A stretch of 14,185 bases of DNA. Origin: CAZBBC01 sp964489835 (GTDB lineage: Bacteria > Calditrichota > Calditrichia > JAJRVZ01). The notes below the pieces were generated by a model. It was given only the letters and a program-made list of their open reading frames with translations. It did no database searches and was not told the DNA's origin. Of this stretch, positions 6,955 to 14,177 are shown one piece after another. The stretch covers positions 1 through 14,185 of the forward strand of contig CAZBBC010000120.1 in the NCBI GenBank assembly GCA_964489835.1, read 5' to 3'. Each line of letters begins with the position of its first letter. Positions within the stretch are counted from its first letter, which is position 1. Position numbers and translations under genes: made by a program.

Positions 6955-7620
6955 ATGTTAGAGAAAATGTCACCAATTAAAAATTTACCTGGTCATAATT
7001 ATCTCGAAAAAATTGATAAATCTGTAGATCTCGCGATGAATCTAACGCACAAAAATCATGATAATTTAAATAATAATAAAATCAATTTTAAGCCGGTTAA
7101 AATAAAGCCAGTTGTTGAAGAAGTTATCCATTTTCTGGAAAACAGCATACATCCCGGCATCAGGATTTTACGTCGTATTGATGATGATCTGCCTTTATTA
7201 AAAACGGATGCGGTACTCTTTAAACAAGTTCTGATGAATTTAATTCTCAATGCTGCTGAGGCTATCGATAAATCGGATGGTGTAATTAAAATAATATTAT
7301 CGCAAAATCGATGCAGCACTACCTATCTTCAAAATACCATTCTCAATTATACATCTAAAGGAGGTAAGTATATGGTGCTGCAGGTAATTGATAATGGTTG
7401 CGGTATTTCACCGGAACAGTTAACAAATATATTTACTCCGTTTATAACAACAAAAGCAAATGGAAGAGGATTAGGCCTGGCCTCAGTTTCCCAAATTTTT
7501 AAAGCACATGGAGGTGCTATAGATATGAAGAGCGCTGTCGGATCCTGGACACATTTTATATTGCTTTTTCCATTAACCGTAAATAAAAGAGTGGATGTGG
7601 CGTATGAAGCAGGTGTTTAA
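6955..7620 (+). CDS. Histidine kinase ATPase (CA) domain protein lacking the H-box
   Basis: The 221 residues form an isolated GHKL/HATPase_c module. The N-box is LMNLILNAAEA (N99), G1 is DNGCGIS (146-152), the F-box is IFTPFITTK (159-167) and G2 is GRGLGLASVSQIF with the following HGGAI (170-189). In front is only a stretch resembling the second DHp helix (YLEKIDKSVDLAMNLT, 16-31). The first DHp helix with the phospho-accepting His is absent, so it cannot autophosphorylate on a normal H-box. The truncation seems genuine and not an annotation error: AGGGGA sits 6 nt before this ATG and an in-frame stop lies upstream at 6919. The 3' end overlaps the next gene by 26 nt. That gene encodes an H-box with no ATPase domain, so the pair may act as a split kinase. 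Confidence 0.85.
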   Translation: MLEKMSPIKNLPGHNYLEKIDKSVDLAMNLTHKNHDNLNNNKINFKPVKIKPVVEEVIHFLENSIHPGIRILRRIDDDLPLLKTDAVLFKQVLMNLILNAAEAIDKSDGVIKIILSQNRCSTTYLQNTILNYTSKGGKYMVLQVIDNGCGISPEQLTNIFTPFITTKANGRGLGLASVSQIFKAHGGAIDMKSAVGSWTHFILLFPLTVNKRVDVAYEAGV

Positions 7621-8803
7621 TAAAGGACACGCTAGATCAGGCAACGGCAAAATAAATATTCTTCATCTCGAGGATGATGTTTATGATCAGGAACTGGTAA
7701 GAGAGGCACTTAAAAAAGATGGTATTCCATGTGAAATATCCGCAGTGAATGATCGTAGTGAATTTATAGCTGCTTTGCAGGATGAAAAATATGCCCTGGT
7801 ACTGGCTGATTATAAATTGCCTCGTTTTGACGGTTTGAGTGCTCTTAAAATCGTCAAGACCAAGCGTCCCGACCTGCCGTTTATTATGTTATCCGGTTGT
7901 GTGGGTGAGGAATTGGCTGTTGAAGTTTTGAAATGCGGGGCAACGGATTTAGTACTCAAGAAAAATTTAGAAAAGCTTCCCGGCGCCATTGAAAGGGCTG
8001 TTAAACTGCAGGATGAATTGAAAAAAAGGAAAATTGTCGAAGAAGCTCTGCACAGAAGCAAAGAACAATTTCGACGCCAACAAGAAGAATTAATTGAGTT
8101 TGAAAAGCTGAAATCAGTTAAGGAACTCTCAGGGGCAATCTGCCACGAATTTTCCCAACCCTTACAGATTCTTATCAATTATATGGGAATTATGGAATAC
8201 GAAACAGGAAATAATAAATATCTGAAAATATGCCGGGAGAATATAAAGAGAATAATTGAATTAACCGGCAAAATCAGAAATATAACTTCACTAAAAACCA
8301 AAGGTTATCTTGATGACGTAATTATAGATATTCAGGCTTCTGCAATCTCAGGCAGTAATGGCTGTCTTAAAATATTAATCGTCGATGATGAACCTGAAAT
8401 TCTAAAATCATTAATCGAAATATTTGAACTGTATGGTTGGAAATGCCAGGGTGTAAAAGACGGGGATACGGCATTACAATTTTTTCAGCAAGATAAATTT
8501 GATATTGTTTTATCAGATATAATGATGCCAGTGATTTCCGGCCCGGAGTTCTTTCTGAAATTGCGCAGGATAAACCGGACTATTCCATTTATATTTTTAA
8601 CCGGATATGAAATTCCATCTGAGTTTTCGAAAATAGTCCGAAAGGCTGATCATATATTAAGAAAACCGATCTCTGTAAATGAATTGCTAAAGGTGGTTCA
8701 TCAATATACACAAACATCTGAAACACAGGTTTCAAAATATGTGCCTGAACCTCATCAAAAAATAAAAGAAAACAGGCCTAACAACTATAGTCAAAGGATT
8801 TGA
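7595..8803 (+). CDS. REC - H-box (DHp) - REC protein lacking an ATPase domain
   Basis: The protein has 402 residues. REC 1 (about 19-138) has acidic E26-D27-D28, phospho-acceptor D72 (LADYKLP), S100 and K122/K123. A charged coiled coil (about 138-172) leads to a dimerisation/phospho-acceptor segment with ELSGAICHEFSQPLQI (H184). Its second helix runs to about 232, but the catalytic ATPase domain that should follow is missing. REC 2 (about 257-372) is canonical, with D264-D265, D308 (LSDIMMP), T336 and K357-P358. The tail (373-402) is polar and runs into a gene remnant. The ATG at 7595 is within the end of the preceding CA-domain gene; M4 (7604) is an alternative start, and both precede the first fold. 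It could receive phosphate at H184 from the upstream CA protein and pass it to either REC. Such a relay is inferred, not shown. Confidence 0.85.
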   Translation: MWRMKQVFNKGHARSGNGKINILHLEDDVYDQELVREALKKDGIPCEISAVNDRSEFIAALQDEKYALVLADYKLPRFDGLSALKIVKTKRPDLPFIMLSGCVGEELAVEVLKCGATDLVLKKNLEKLPGAIERAVKLQDELKKRKIVEEALHRSKEQFRRQQEELIEFEKLKSVKELSGAICHEFSQPLQILINYMGIMEYETGNNKYLKICRENIKRIIELTGKIRNITSLKTKGYLDDVIIDIQASAISGSNGCLKILIVDDEPEILKSLIEIFELYGWKCQGVKDGDTALQFFQQDKFDIVLSDIMMPVISGPEFFLKLRRINRTIPFIFLTGYEIPSEFSKIVRKADHILRKPISVNELLKVVHQYTQTSETQVSKYVPEPHQKIKENRPNNYSQRI

Positions 8804-8990
8804 AATGGGTGCAGTTGATTATATCACCAAACCGGTCAATCCTTCGGTAGTATTCGCACGTGTGAAAAATCACCTGGAACTCAAATCGGTGCGTGACAAA
8901 CTTGAGGTCCAGAGCCAAGAATTAATCAAAGCAGTTAAATTTCGCGAAAATGTTGAGAATATAACCCGTCATGATCTCAAATCCCTATAA
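8787..8990 (+). pseudogene. Truncated REC/H-box kinase remnant
   Basis: From about 8787 the frame encodes the end of a receiver domain (IVKGFEMGAVDYITKPVNP, with the conserved KP lysine), a helix typical of the last receiver helix (VFARVKNHLELK), a coiled linker, and the start of an H-box (NITRHDLKSL) where a stop intervenes. The N-terminal four-fifths of the REC domain and everything after the H-box are missing. A continuous frame is possible from the ATG at 8805 (61 residues), but it begins in mid-fold. The piece overlaps the 3' end of the preceding REC-containing gene in another frame, as if a deletion had joined two related kinase genes. One lost C near 8984 would restore the usual KSP, hinting at a frameshift too. 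Whether it is translated is unknown. Confidence 0.7.
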
Positions 8991-9120
8991 AGCTTCAAAT
9001 ATAAGTTCTATCTCATTTTTTTCATATTGTTAATTGTATTTTTAATACAAATCAACCTTCCAACATATAATCTCATTTATACAGGTGTACTTTGTCGTTT
9101 ATGAGATGTATCAGCCAACA

Positions 9121-9135
9121 TTGTCATTATGACAA
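9121..9135. promoter_or_regulatory. Palindromic operator/enhancer site, copy 2
   Basis: TTGTCATTATGACAA is a perfect palindrome with 7-bp arms about one central base. Its centre is 83 bp upstream of the -24 GG of the sigma-54 promoter, a usual position for the upstream activating site of an NtrC-class (bacterial enhancer-binding) regulator. The activator gene itself is not in the window. The TGTC core agrees with the core reported for PilR sites in other bacteria, but that link is tentative. Confidence 0.65.
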
Positions 9136-9209
9136 ATATGTCCATCATTAATAAAATAGATAATTTCATAACATCTTAATATTAATAGGGTTATATTAAG
9201 GTATTATAA

Positions 9210-9224
9210 TGGCATTAAAATTGC
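9210..9224 (+). promoter_or_regulatory. Sigma-54 (RpoN) promoter for pilB-pilD
   Basis: TGGCATTAAAATTGC matches the RpoN consensus TGGCAC-5 nt-TTGC closely: GG at -24, GC at -12 and exactly 10 nt between them. Transcription should begin near 9236. Sigma-54 promoters need an ATP-driven activator bound upstream, and the palindrome at 9121-9135 is well placed for that. Confidence 0.75.
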
Positions 9225-9326
9225 GATGATTGATGATGTGGAATGTTCTTTCTGTGGTTAATAATAAAAAAGAAAAAAAACATTAAAGAAATATGCACTA
9301 TTGATTATTAAAGAAGTCAAATCATT

Positions 9327-11558
9327 ATGAATTTATTTAAAGATGAATGGCTTGTAAAGCCTCTGATGGATACCGGTATTTTATCAACAGAAGCGCTTGC
9401 GGAGCTGAGACTCACTCTCAATGAATCTGCCAATGCTTATTTATATGACAAGATGATATCCAAAAGTTATCTTAAGGAGAACCAACTGTGTGATATAATA
9501 TCCAAAAAATATCATATTCCGGTTATAAGCCTTGATTCGGTAAAGATTGATAAAAAAGCGACAGAAATTATACCTGAAGAAGTCTGCCGTAAGTATAAAA
9601 TCTTCCCTTTTTCTATTGATGAAGATTCTATCACTATCGCCGTTTTTGATCCGGTTAATCTGGATGCAGAGAATGAAATATCATTTCTGGCATCACGGCT
9701 GGTTAAACCTGTGTTGAGCTCAAAGAGCAGGATTGAAGAAAAAATCAGCGAATATTATAATCCTGAAAGCTATATTGATGATCTCTCCGAAAGATTAAGT
9801 GGCTCTGCTGATGCGATCGAAGTGAATATAGAGGAAAAGCAGGAAGCAAAGATAGAAACCGGAGACACGGCAGCACCGATTGTAAAATTGGTCAATTCTC
9901 TTCTTAATGATGCGATTGACAAAGCAGCCTCTGATATCCATATTGAACCTGTTGAAAAAAAACTACTCGTTCGATTTCGTATCGATGGTATTTTGAAAAA
10001 AATAATGGATATTCCAAAATATGCGGCTCCTCAATTGTTGGCAAGAATCAAAGTGATCTCCAAACTTGACGTTGCTGAGACAAGAAAACCACAGGATGGG
10101 CAGGCGAGAGTGAAGAGAAGTGGAACGGTCGTCGACCTGCGCGTATCTATTTTACCTACCTCCTACGGTGAAAAAGCTGTTATCAGAATTCTGGATAGTA
10201 ACAGGAGTAATATTCCTTTTGAAGACCTGGGAATTGTTGGAGAAAATCTGGCAAAGCTGGATCAGGTGTTGAATTTAAAACAAGGAATAATTCTGGCTTC
10301 CGGACCAACAGGTTCCGGAAAAACAACCACGTTATACGCCGCCCTGAATAAGATCAAATCGTCTGAGACAAATATACTTACCGTTGAGGATCCGATTGAA
10401 TATACTATGGAAGGCATTAACCAGGTTCAGGTAAATGAGAAAGCAGGAATTACCTTCGCAACAGCCTTACGATCATTCCTTCGGCAAGACCCGGATGTAA
10501 TATTGGTGGGGGAAATTCGGGATCTGCAAACCGCAGAAATATCGATACAGGCGGCACTGACCGGTCATCTGGTTTTAAGTACCGTACATACAAATAGTGC
10601 GATTGAAACGATTACCCGTTTAATAGACATCGGTGTGGACCGTTACAAAGTATCCTCAGCAGTATCGGCGATTATTGCCCAACGACTGGTCCGGCGAATA
10701 TGTCCCAAATGCCGGCAGGAAACTGATGCGACAATCTCAGAAAAAGCGATTATACCCATAATTGAGGCGTCAGGTAATCCGGTAAAATTTTATAAAGGGA
10801 GCGGCTGTCCGAACTGTGAATTCAGTGGCTATAAAGGACGGGTTGGCATCTATGAGATTCTTATAATCGATAGCGAGCTAAAGGAAATGATCGACCAGGG
10901 TGCTTCATTACATAAAATTGAAAATCAAGCAAAGAAGAAGGGATATAAAACGTTCACCCAGGAGGCAATTTCATTAATTACCTCGGGAGTTACTGATTTA
11001 TCTGAGGTATCACGTGTGATGACCATAACTTCGGATTCTTCTCCCTCTGACAAGACAATGACTGAACACACCGGACAAGTTAGCTCTAAAGAACATACAG
11101 AAATGAAAATTGACACCAAGATGAAATTAACTCTGCAATCATTGTCTGAATCGGAAAAGATGAAAATACTTGTAGTAGACGATGATAAAATCATGCGCCA
11201 GCTGGTTACAACTGTATTGAAAAAAGAAGAAATTTATGAGGTAGTTGAAGCCATTGACGGGCAGCAGGCGCTGGAAATGATTTCAATAGATCAACCTGAT
11301 CTGATCCTCCTTGATATTTTAATGCCGATGATGGATGGTTATGAAGTGTGTCAGAGGCTGCGAAAAGATGCTAAATATGCAAAAATACCGATCATTATGC
11401 TTTCTTCCCTGGATGATAAAGAGGATCTGGTGAAAGGTTTCAATCTCGGCGTTGATGATTATATTTCCAAACCTGTGGATCGTCAGATTCTTATTGCCAG
11501 AATAAATGCGCTTTTACGAAGACTGAAACCAGACCACGATGAGTTAAAAAGGAAATAA
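9327..11558 (+). CDS. pilB: Type IV pilus/type II secretion assembly ATPase (PilB/GspE) with C-terminal REC domain
   Basis: This is a 743-residue cytoplasmic motor that powers pilin polymerisation; family members normally have 550-580 residues. The N-terminal T2SSE domain is about 1-145. The ATPase core has Walker A GPTGSGKTTT (326-335), the Asp box VEDPIEY (353-359), Walker B VILVGEIRD (391-399) and the His box GHLVLSTVHTNS (413-424). A zinc-binding loop has C459, C462, C494 and C497. The usual PilB end (GYKTFTQEAISLI, 539-551) is followed by a hydrophilic linker (about 568-610) and then a complete receiver domain (about 611-735) with D618-D619-D620, phospho-acceptor D663 (LLDILMP), S693 and K715-P716. 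All key residues of both parts are present, so the motor should be active and its REC should be phosphorylatable. pilD follows after 1 nt. GspE/MshE naming is equally possible; the lack of secretin genes nearby leaves this open. Confidence 0.93.
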   Translation: MNLFKDEWLVKPLMDTGILSTEALAELRLTLNESANAYLYDKMISKSYLKENQLCDIISKKYHIPVISLDSVKIDKKATEIIPEEVCRKYKIFPFSIDEDSITIAVFDPVNLDAENEISFLASRLVKPVLSSKSRIEEKISEYYNPESYIDDLSERLSGSADAIEVNIEEKQEAKIETGDTAAPIVKLVNSLLNDAIDKAASDIHIEPVEKKLLVRFRIDGILKKIMDIPKYAAPQLLARIKVISKLDVAETRKPQDGQARVKRSGTVVDLRVSILPTSYGEKAVIRILDSNRSNIPFEDLGIVGENLAKLDQVLNLKQGIILASGPTGSGKTTTLYAALNKIKSSETNILTVEDPIEYTMEGINQVQVNEKAGITFATALRSFLRQDPDVILVGEIRDLQTAEISIQAALTGHLVLSTVHTNSAIETITRLIDIGVDRYKVSSAVSAIIAQRLVRRICPKCRQETDATISEKAIIPIIEASGNPVKFYKGSGCPNCEFSGYKGRVGIYEILIIDSELKEMIDQGASLHKIENQAKKKGYKTFTQEAISLITSGVTDLSEVSRVMTITSDSSPSDKTMTEHTGQVSSKEHTEMKIDTKMKLTLQSLSESEKMKILVVDDDKIMRQLVTTVLKKEEIYEVVEAIDGQQALEMISIDQPDLILLDILMPMMDGYEVCQRLRKDAKYAKIPIIMLSSLDDKEDLVKGFNLGVDDYISKPVDRQILIARINALLRRLKPDHDELKRK

Positions 11559-11559
11559 A

Positions 11560-12336
11560 ATGGATGTATCAATGAGTTTAATGATGTTTATTATTGGAGC
11601 GATATTCGGTAGTTTTGCAAATGTGATCATTTACAGGCTTCCCAGGAACATGTCTGTCATATATCCACCCTCTTCCTGCATTAAATGTGGCGAACGACTC
11701 AGATGGTATGAAAATGTACCAATAATCAGTTACCTGCTTCTACAAGGTAAGTGTATACATTGTGGAACCCCATTTTCAGTGATCTATCCGGTAATTGAAA
11801 TATTGACTGGAGCCACATTTGTGATTCTGTATTCTTATGCTCAAAATATCTGGCATTTTATCTACCTGGCCTTTCTGATGATAATGTTTATTTCAATGAG
11901 TGTTATAGATTATAAACATTTCATTTTACCGGATAAACTTTTAATAATCACCACTATTGTAAGCTTATTATACTATGTATGCATAGAAGGATTCCTGGTT
12001 GTTCATTACGTGATAAGCGCAATTATCACATTTTTAGTTTTGTTCGCTCTGAGAATTGGTGCACGGTACTTATTTAAAAAGGAAGGTCTTGGTATAGGTG
12101 ACTTGAAGCTTGGGGCTTTGATTGGTTTTTTACTTGGCTGGAAGCCTGCACTGATTGCTATCTTTTTTGGATTTAATTTAGCAGGAGTTGTGATACTGAT
12201 TTTATATCTCTTCAGAATTATTAAGAGATATTCTTATATACCATTTGCTCCGTTTATGATTGCTGGGATGTTTACCTATGTAATATGGGGAAGACAAATT
12301 ATCTTTTGGTATATGCTGTATGTGACAGGACATTAA
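11560..12336 (+). CDS. pilD: Prepilin leader peptidase / N-methyltransferase
   Basis: This is an inner-membrane aspartic protease that cleaves type IV prepilins after the Gly before the Phe of the N-terminal segment and methylates the new N-terminus. Its 258 residues match the family. Visible features are the FGSFANVIIYRLP start (16-28), a cytoplasmic zinc loop with paired C40-C43 and C65-C68 (SCIKCG, KCIHCG), the catalytic Asp D117 in VIDYKHFILPD, and D181 in GLGIGDLKLGA. The rest is hydrophobic with several membrane helices. The ATG lies 1 nt after the pilB stop, and its ribosome site (AAAAGGA) is inside the pilB end, so the two are translationally coupled. The pilin at 13764 is an obvious substrate. 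Confidence 0.95.
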   Translation: MDVSMSLMMFIIGAIFGSFANVIIYRLPRNMSVIYPPSSCIKCGERLRWYENVPIISYLLLQGKCIHCGTPFSVIYPVIEILTGATFVILYSYAQNIWHFIYLAFLMIMFISMSVIDYKHFILPDKLLIITTIVSLLYYVCIEGFLVVHYVISAIITFLVLFALRIGARYLFKKEGLGIGDLKLGALIGFLLGWKPALIAIFFGFNLAGVVILILYLFRIIKRYSYIPFAPFMIAGMFTYVIWGRQIIFWYMLYVTGH

Positions 12337-12384
12337 TAAATGTGACTATAAACCACCCCCGATTTACCCTTGACATTTATCACA

Positions 12385-12403
12385 AATTGTCAAAATGACA
12401 ATT
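12385..12403. promoter_or_regulatory. Palindromic operator/enhancer site, copy 3
   Basis: The arms AATTGTCA and TGACAATT (8 bp, perfect) flank a central AAA. Its core TTGTCA-3 nt-TGACAA is the same as at 3458-3472 and 9121-9135. The centre is 64 bp upstream of the -24 GG of the promoter at 12457-12471. An additional TTGACA at 12370-12375 pairs with the TGTCAA within the site, so a second overlapping half-site is possible. Confidence 0.65.
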
Positions 12404-12456
12404 ATAAATTAGATACTTATCGCATAACATATTGTTAATAAATGCCTTAACTATTC

Positions 12457-12471
12457 TGGCACCAATTTTGT
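12457..12471 (+). promoter_or_regulatory. Sigma-54 (RpoN) promoter for pilC and the pilin gene
   Basis: TGGCACCAATTTTGT has a perfect -24 element (TGGCAC), and GG and the -12 G are 10 nt apart. The -12 dinucleotide is GT where GC is usual, so it may be weaker than the promoter at 9210-9224. Transcription should start near 12483, about 35 nt before the pilC ATG. Confidence 0.65.
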
Positions 12472-12517
12472 TATAGAAATTGTCAACACCTTTTATTATA
12501 AGTTAAAGACCTTAAAG

Positions 12518-13720
12518 ATGATAAAATTTTCATATAAAGCGTTTGACATAAGCGGGGAAATAAAATCCGGTAGGTTAGAAGCAAATTCAAAAGATGATGC
12601 TCTTAATTTACTTAACCAGAAACAGCTAACTCTTGTCAGCCTGAAGCAAGAGGGAGCATTGAAAAAAGAAAACCATAAGAAAATACGAAGAGTGAAACCG
12701 AAATCAGTTCTTATTTTCACCCGTCAGATTCTGGCATTAATTCGGGCAGGCATACCTCTGGTAGATTCAATTGATTTACTTGTCGGTCAATCATCCGATG
12801 AGAATATGCAAGAAATTCTAAAAATGCTGAGCAGCCATGTGAGGGAGGGTCAAAGCTTCTCAGATTCTCTTCGTCAATTCCCTCATATTTTTTCAGAACT
12901 TTATATTAACTCCATTCAGGTTGGTGAAGTGAGTGGAAACTTAGAGCAGGTCCTGCAAAGTCTGGTCTCGCAGCTGGAAAATGATATGAAGATGGCAAAA
13001 GACCTTAGAAAGGCTTTAAGTTATCCGGCTTTTGTGATAGCCGCTCTTATTATGGCTTTTGTGGTTTTTATATCTTATGTAATTCCAAACTTCGCCCCGA
13101 TTTTTGAAAAAAGCGGCAAGGAGCTCCCTCTGCCTACGCGAATGATACTTTTAATGAGCGATCTTTTTAACTCATACGGTATTGTGATGTTAATAGTTCT
13201 GGTATTAGCAGGCCTGGCATTTTACGGATATTACCGGAGTGAAAAAGGCAAATATATGATCCACTATTACCTGCTAAAATTACCTTTTCTTGGCGATCTC
13301 CTAAAAAAAGTTTCCAGTCAAAGATTTTCCAGAACTATTGCTATCCTTATCGGACAGGGCATTCCTTTGGTACAGGCAATGAATACGGCGATAAAAACAG
13401 AATCAAACCGTGTTTTTAAAGAAAAGATTGAAAAAATACAGGAAAAGGTGGAAAGCGGTCAAAGTATTGCCACTGCAATGGACACAACGAACCTGTTTCC
13501 CAAAATGATGGTTCACCTGGTTTCAGTTGGGGAGCTCACCGGAACACTCGAACAAATGATGGAGAATGTTGCTGAATTTACTGAATCAGATATTGCAGGC
13601 ACAGTGGAAAATCTTACCTCTCTGATTGAACCGGTGATTACCATCGTATTAGCTGTGATGGTTTTATTTCTGGCATTATCAATCTTTTTACCCATGTGGA
13701 ATATGCTCAGTCTTAAATAA
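12518..13720 (+). CDS. pilC: Type IV pilus inner-membrane platform protein (PilC/GspF)
   Basis: This is an integral inner-membrane protein that couples the motor ATPase to pilin extraction from the membrane. At 400 residues it is the normal family size. It starts with the typical IKFSYKAFD.SGEIKSG segment. Two T2SSF repeats follow (about 65-190 and 265-392), each with the recognisable GIPLV motif (78-82 and 281-285) and a VGE.(S/T)G motif (135-140 and 337-342). Membrane helices are near 170-190, 222-240 and 370-394. The ribosome site is weak (CTTAAAG close to the ATG), which may limit its amount relative to the pilin. It is driven by the sigma-54 promoter at 12457 and is separated from the pilB-pilD unit by 181 bp. 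Confidence 0.94.
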   Translation: MIKFSYKAFDISGEIKSGRLEANSKDDALNLLNQKQLTLVSLKQEGALKKENHKKIRRVKPKSVLIFTRQILALIRAGIPLVDSIDLLVGQSSDENMQEILKMLSSHVREGQSFSDSLRQFPHIFSELYINSIQVGEVSGNLEQVLQSLVSQLENDMKMAKDLRKALSYPAFVIAALIMAFVVFISYVIPNFAPIFEKSGKELPLPTRMILLMSDLFNSYGIVMLIVLVLAGLAFYGYYRSEKGKYMIHYYLLKLPFLGDLLKKVSSQRFSRTIAILIGQGIPLVQAMNTAIKTESNRVFKEKIEKIQEKVESGQSIATAMDTTNLFPKMMVHLVSVGELTGTLEQMMENVAEFTESDIAGTVENLTSLIEPVITIVLAVMVLFLALSIFLPMWNMLSLK

Positions 13721-13763
13721 ACAGACATTTTTCCTAACCATTCACTAACAAAGGAGATTTACA

Positions 13764-14105
13764 ATGCGCAAATCGAATCATCAAAGTGGTTTCACTTTGA
13801 TCGAACTGGTCGTTGTGATTATTATTCTTGGTATTTTGGCGGCGATTGCAGTTCCCAAATTCATGGATTTGAGTGATGAAGCAGAAGCAGCAACATGTAA
13901 GGGCAACCAGCACGCCATCGAGGCAGCTGCTGCCATGTTTTATGCAGAGCAGGCCGTAGCAGGTAAGCCGGCTTTTCCGGCAACCCTTGCGGCAATGTCT
14001 ACTCTGTTTACTACCGGAACACCAACTTGTCCGGGCGGCGGCAAATATACCTATGACAATACCGACGGGAGTGTCAGCTGTAGTATTGCCGAACATGCAA
14101 GGTAA
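13764..14105 (+). CDS. Type IV pilin / pseudopilin (prepilin-type N-terminus)
   Basis: This small prepilin has 113 residues. The leader MRKSNHQSG ends in Gly9, the predicted PilD cleavage site before Phe10. The mature protein begins FTLIELVVVIIILGILAAIA, with Glu at mature position 5 (E14), the key assembly residue. The long hydrophobic alpha-1 helix continues into PKFMDLSDEAEAATC. The beginning resembles MSHA-type pilins (PKFMDL and similar), though the globular part is short. Cysteines at 45, 89 and 106 could form the usual C-terminal disulfide loop (C89-C106). AAAGGAG 7 nt before the ATG is the strongest ribosome site of the window. The gene lies 43 nt after pilC and probably shares its transcript. 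It may be the major pilin, a minor pilin or a T2SS pseudopilin. Confidence 0.9.
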   Translation: MRKSNHQSGFTLIELVVVIIILGILAAIAVPKFMDLSDEAEAATCKGNQHAIEAAAAMFYAEQAVAGKPAFPATLAAMSTLFTTGTPTCPGGGKYTYDNTDGSVSCSIAEHAR

Positions 14106-14127
14106 TCGGGGCGAGGGTGTAAATGAT

Positions 14128-14167
14128 AGAGGGAATGGGATTGTATCTTCATTCCCTCTTTATTTAG
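14128..14167 (+). terminator. Rho-independent-like terminator after the pilin gene
   Basis: Perfect 10-bp arms AGAGGGAATG (14128-14137) and CATTCCCTCT (14150-14159) enclose a 12-nt loop and are followed by TTATTTA. The stem is strong and well placed, 22 nt after the pilin stop. The T-tract is short, so it may attenuate rather than fully stop transcription. Confidence 0.6.
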
Positions 14168-14177
14168 GATGTTGGTG

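Larger units (their letters stand above)
8991..9326. other. Intergenic regulatory region upstream of pilB
   Basis: These 336 bp are AT-rich and without a gene. They contain the second TTGTCA/TGACAA palindrome (9121-9135) and a sigma-54 promoter (9210-9224), both listed separately. The leader from the predicted start near 9236 to the pilB ATG is about 90 nt and purine-rich near its end (AAAGAAG around 9309-9315, a weak ribosome site). Confidence 0.6.

Noticed and set aside
9205..9210. TATAAT box overlapping the sigma-54 element before pilB
   Set aside because: No -35 match at 16-18 nt; the sigma-54 match is far better.
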